Source: Strigamia acuminata (lineage: Eukaryota > Arthropoda > Chilopoda > Geophilomorpha > Linotaeniidae). Taken from it: a stretch of DNA of 64,000 nucleotides. Below, one piece after another: positions 60,901 to 64,000 of the stretch. A program made the position numbers and the translations under genes. Under the pieces are notes generated by a model. It was not told the origin of the DNA, searched no databases, and worked only from the letters and a program-made list of their open reading frames with translations. The stretch is from NCBI GenBank assembly GCA_949358305.1, contig OX442314.1:51654581-51718580 (forward strand). Reading direction: 5' to 3'. How positions within the stretch are numbered: the stretch's first letter is position 1; every line of letters begins with the position of its first letter.

Positions 60901-61158
60901 ATGAACTTTATACATTTGTGCGAAGACTTTGTATTGTTATTAGATTTTTTGATTAATGTTTTTTCTGTTATTTTTAATTTTTGTTTTGGGTTATTGCGCA
61001 TTGGTATTTCGCTCATTTTGATCGTGATCCCATTTCACGCGCTTTGTTTCCTAATTTTCATAACATCAGTGATTTTTAATTGCGAGTACCTTTTTTGGCT
61101 AAGTTACGAGCTGTTACTCGAATTGTATCGCGTAATTTTTTATAATCCGCGTTATTAG
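60901..61158 (+). CDS. Small hydrophobic ORF (85 aa) in element D
   Basis: ATG at 60901 to TAG at 61158, MNFIHLCEDFVLLLDFLI onward, with two to three possible membrane helices and a Tyr/Arg-containing end. It lies 120 bp upstream of the third ORF. The sequence is T-rich, so chance hydrophobicity is quite possible. Confidence 0.25.
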   Translation: MNFIHLCEDFVLLLDFLINVFSVIFNFCFGLLRIGISLILIVIPFHALCFLIFITSVIFNCEYLFWLSYELLLELYRVIFYNPRY

Positions 61159-61278
61159 CTGTTTAGTTTTGTATTTTTTGTTTACTCTTGCTCGAGTGGT
61201 GTAATTTTTGTCATTTGTTGTTTGTATGATTTTTTGATTTGTTTTTGTTACTTCTGATTTAGTGACTAGATTTGTGAT

Positions 61279-62988
61279 ATGACCGGACGTGGTAACGGAT
61301 CAAAGCCCCCGTCGCGTGGTGGAAAGGGCCACAAGAACAAAACACCCGTCGAAACGCGCCGCCAGCGACGGGCGCGTGAGAGATACGTGTGCTCCTACCC
61401 AGTGCCCGGATTATTTGAGCGAGGGCCGGTCTTGATGCCAAACTATCATCCCGACCACCCGATGTGCCGGGCCTTCCCCAATCGAGAGTTGTGCCCGGTG
61501 TGTTCGGGCTGGGGCCACCTTCGCGATGGTGCAGAAGAATGTTTCGTGTGCGAAGGGTTTGGGAATTTGAGACGCGCTCAATTCCGGATTTGGATGCGGC
61601 GCGTGCAGGCCCTGTGTTTGGGGCGGACCATCGCGGATGGACGGGACATTTCGCGTTACGTGCTCCCGAGGATTTTCCAGCCTTTACTCGGTTCCGCCTC
61701 TGATTGTAACCGCTTCGTTATACAACATGAAGCGTACTGGAGGAATACGATGCAGATGGCCGCTCGCGCTGGATTCCGTCCGCACAATTGGCAGTACCCA
61801 CCGTTGGGGTGCCTGGTGTTGGCATCTGGGGTGACGGCGCCGCCATTACCCTCATTTTTTCGACGTTATGCGTTGAGGGAAGCTCCGGTGGCTCCAAGAG
61901 CAGAGAGGCTTCCGTCCGTGACTCCGAGACTCCATTCTACGGCTCATAAAAAGCGCGATGATCCAAACGCTTTTATTGCAACGGGGGCGGCGCGATTCGA
62001 TGAGGAACGAGACCGACTCCGAGGAATCGAGGAGCGTAATGAGAATTTACTCCAGGACATCGCGCATTTGCAGGACTTTCATCGCTTTGTGCGAACGGAG
62101 ATCGCTGCGTGTGATGCGGCTACTGCCGCCGGTTCTTCGGCGATGCCGGCGATTCGACCTGTTCCTATATTGGAGTTGGTCCTCGAGCCCGCTGAGCCTT
62201 CCATTGAGGCCGAGCTGCCGCCGCCGATTGACGAGGTTGCGTTGTCCACGGCCTTGTTGCCGGCTGGTGTGTTGATCTGCAAGATGGATGAGATGGCGAC
62301 GCCATTTGGTGTCAGTTTGCGTCGCGACTGGGCCGAGAGCGACCTCGACTACCTCATCCGGTGCCACGACGAGGCTGCGCGTCGCCGAGAAGTTGCTGGT
62401 TCGAGGGGAATGATTCCTCATTCTTCCCTTGAACAAATGGAGGACTCAATGGACTACGTGGGTGAGTTACCCAACCTCCGCGTATGTTTAACTGAAGCCG
62501 GCCGAGGAGTCGAGTATTTGCCAGCGGGCGAAGAGTCGGACGATGAGGATTCCCGACCGCGGCGACAGCTTTTGCCACTGTTTACTGGCCGTCAAGCCCA
62601 GCGTGACTTGCCTTTTCCGACTCAGCCCGAGGATTTGACCGCTGCCGTTCGAAGGCTGGTGGGTGATCAACATAAGAAACGCGACTTTGTGACGCTGCGA
62701 GAGCTCGAGCTGTATTTTGAGACGATAATGGCGCGTGCCCATTTTGATGCGATCTTTCCCATGGGTACCCTGGAGTGGGAGGGCCCGTCCCGATGGCGCA
62801 ACGACACCTACTTGGAGGCAGATTTCACCCGATGGCGCGAGTTTTTCTACGGAATTATCAAACGCGAACTTGGACTTTCGGAAAGCATGGCGGCCCTTGT
62901 GCACCTTCTTGAAGAGGGGCACATCATGACCCTGCAACGACTGATCGCCAACGTTTTGACCGAATTTCGTCCGCGGAAGGAGCGCTAG
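61279..62988 (+). CDS. Element D third ORF, 569 aa, paired CxxCxGxG motifs
   Basis: Intact ORF from ATG (MTGRGNGSKPPSRGGKG) to TAG, in the env position but with no signal peptide or membrane segment. The N-terminus is basic (RRQRRARER, residues 27-35). Residues 72-79 CPVCSGWG and 88-95 CFVCEGFG are two CxxCxGxG motifs, the zinc-binding unit known from DnaJ cysteine-rich domains, but only two rather than four. Then a short coiled-coil-like segment (RFDEERDRLRGIEERNENLL), an acidic/Pro-rich middle, and an alpha-helical C-terminus (LRELELYFETIMARAHFD...). I do not recognise the family. Codon use and intactness match gag and pol. Confidence 0.8.
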   Translation: MTGRGNGSKPPSRGGKGHKNKTPVETRRQRRARERYVCSYPVPGLFERGPVLMPNYHPDHPMCRAFPNRELCPVCSGWGHLRDGAEECFVCEGFGNLRRAQFRIWMRRVQALCLGRTIADGRDISRYVLPRIFQPLLGSASDCNRFVIQHEAYWRNTMQMAARAGFRPHNWQYPPLGCLVLASGVTAPPLPSFFRRYALREAPVAPRAERLPSVTPRLHSTAHKKRDDPNAFIATGAARFDEERDRLRGIEERNENLLQDIAHLQDFHRFVRTEIAACDAATAAGSSAMPAIRPVPILELVLEPAEPSIEAELPPPIDEVALSTALLPAGVLICKMDEMATPFGVSLRRDWAESDLDYLIRCHDEAARRREVAGSRGMIPHSSLEQMEDSMDYVGELPNLRVCLTEAGRGVEYLPAGEESDDEDSRPRRQLLPLFTGRQAQRDLPFPTQPEDLTAAVRRLVGDQHKKRDFVTLRELELYFETIMARAHFDAIFPMGTLEWEGPSRWRNDTYLEADFTRWREFFYGIIKRELGLSESMAALVHLLEEGHIMTLQRLIANVLTEFRPRKER

Positions 62989-63571
62989 TTGGGGGATGTC
63001 GTGACGTACCGTGCCATCAGCCTGATGAAAGAACTCATTACGGCCATCACGGGCTATGAGTTCTGAGTGTTGTGCCCTTGTAAGTGACATTTTTTCCCGA
63101 ACGTGACTTTTTTCGCGAAGTTAGTGTTGAACGCGAACTTTTCTTTTGAACAATACCAGTGATATTGACTTTTCCTGAATCGTGATTGTTTTATTTTTAG
63201 TGTTCTTTGTCGCGCTGATGTTTGAATCTTTACGCGACTTTGAATTTTGTCTTTGATATTTAGTGTAGTGCATTTCTAGTGTTTAATAAGTGTCGAGATG
63301 CCCTTATGGCGTGATTTAATGCGATTAACGCATTCTTGGCCTGGCGCTTATGCTAGTAGTTTTTCTTGTTATTGTTCAGTTTTTAGAGCGCTTAACGCTT
63401 GCGTTGTTTAGTCCGCGCGTTAGTTATTTAATGAGTTTACGCGATAAGTTCTCGCGCCTCATTAGTGTAGTGTATTAATTATTCCAATTGTTATTTGATT
63501 TTTTCGTATCGTATTTTTATTTCTTTTTGCAGATCTAAACAGAGAATAAAAACACTCTGGTCCGAGGGGCG
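62989..63571 (+). other. Element D region before the 3' LTR
   Basis: No ORF. Ends with a short purine-rich tract (GAGGGGCG) immediately before the LTR. Confidence 0.5.
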
Positions 63572-64000
63572 TGTCACGGCCCGGCATTTACGCGCTTGTA
63601 ATCCTCACCAAATTGTTGTGTGTTCCATTGTTTAAAACTCTTAATAAATCCTAAGCCTAAATATAATTTCAGTTTTGTCCTACCTTCATTTCCTATTCAT
63701 GTTTATCCCTTGACTTGGTCTGGTGTGGCTCAATTTAGTCACATCAGACTGGTCTATGTTGAGTATTTCCCACTGTTACCCCTCCTAATTTCGTTTAGTT
63801 CATCCTATCTAATTTAAATGTTTAGTCACTCGCGACTGACTCATCGCGATGATTATTCACGAGCGCGCCTGATTGGCTTACGCGTGCTTGACTCATGGTT
63901 CTCCCCTCGTTTTCTGTGATGGACTTGGCCCAAGTTCACTTCTGAGCTGTTTTAGCCAAGTCTGATCAGAAGGCGTAAGACCATGAGCTATCGTAAGTGC
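63572..64000 (+). repeat. Element D 3' LTR (partial, cut by window end)
   Basis: Starts TGTCACGGCCCGGC and matches 52030 onward except for about 22 missing bases and three single-base differences. About 530 bp lie beyond the window. Confidence 0.93.

Larger units (their letters stand above)
52030..64000 (+). mobile_element. Element D: very large young gypsy element, 3' LTR runs off the window
   Basis: 5' LTR 52030-53012, tRNA-Phe-like primer site, gag, pol in -1 frame, 1.35 kb spacer with a small hydrophobic ORF, third ORF, purine tract and the first 429 bp of the 3' LTR. All major ORFs are intact and the LTRs differ at only a few places in the overlap, so it is recent. Full length would be about 12.5 kb. 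Confidence 0.93.

Noticed and set aside
61279-62988. Third ORF of element D as an envelope gene
   Set aside because: No signal peptide, cleavage site or membrane anchor is visible.

Overview
This looks like arthropod nuclear DNA. The evidence is a juvenile-hormone-acid-methyltransferase-like gene, a complete 16-exon FAM120/C9orf10-family gene, a C2H2 zinc-finger gene, short AT-rich introns, and many gypsy-type LTR retrotransposons and MITEs. The exact group cannot be fixed from the sequence; a crustacean or basal hexapod is a guess. No rRNA, tRNA, CRISPR array or bacterial operon was seen.

Layout. 1-7.4 kb: an F-box/LRR-like gene (minus strand) whose stop codon was separated from its last sense codon by an intact 4.7 kb gypsy element (element A: 129-bp identical LTRs, 5-bp target duplication). 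7.5-25.5 kb: an old tandem duplication. Copy A (7.5-10.5 kb) holds a gene fragment, a divergent-promoter region and a transmembrane LRR receptor-like gene. Copy B (14.7-25.5 kb) holds the fuller small gene and the same promoter region, then a 9.2 kb gypsy element (element B) in place of the LRR ectodomain, then the LRR cytoplasmic tail. Between the copies lie a 5'-truncated gypsy element (element C) and a decayed hAT-type transposase. 25.8-34 kb: a stand-alone gag/protease ORF, a CDK10-like pseudogene lacking its catalytic core, inverted-repeat elements, a 14-finger zinc-finger gene and fragments of decayed relatives. 35.5-45.5 kb: the FAM120-family gene on the minus strand, whose introns carry two large minisatellites and several MITEs. 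46.7-48 kb: a solo LTR. 48.7-49.7 kb: the methyltransferase gene. 50-52 kb: a Tc1 remnant, a zinc-finger remnant and a 0.9 kb 20-bp minisatellite. 52.0 kb to the window end: a nearly complete, young, very large gypsy element (element D, about 12 kb) with gag, pol and an extra ORF.

The host genes show no common pathway; most of the window is mobile or repeated DNA. The most unusual parts are in the retroelements. Element B has a textbook -1 frameshift signal (slippery heptamer, 5-nt spacer, hairpin) and an in-frame UGA inside gag. Element D has a second -1 slippery site, three AT-hook motifs between RNase H and integrase, and a 569-residue third ORF with paired CxxCxGxG motifs. Element A sits exactly after the last sense codon of a host gene.
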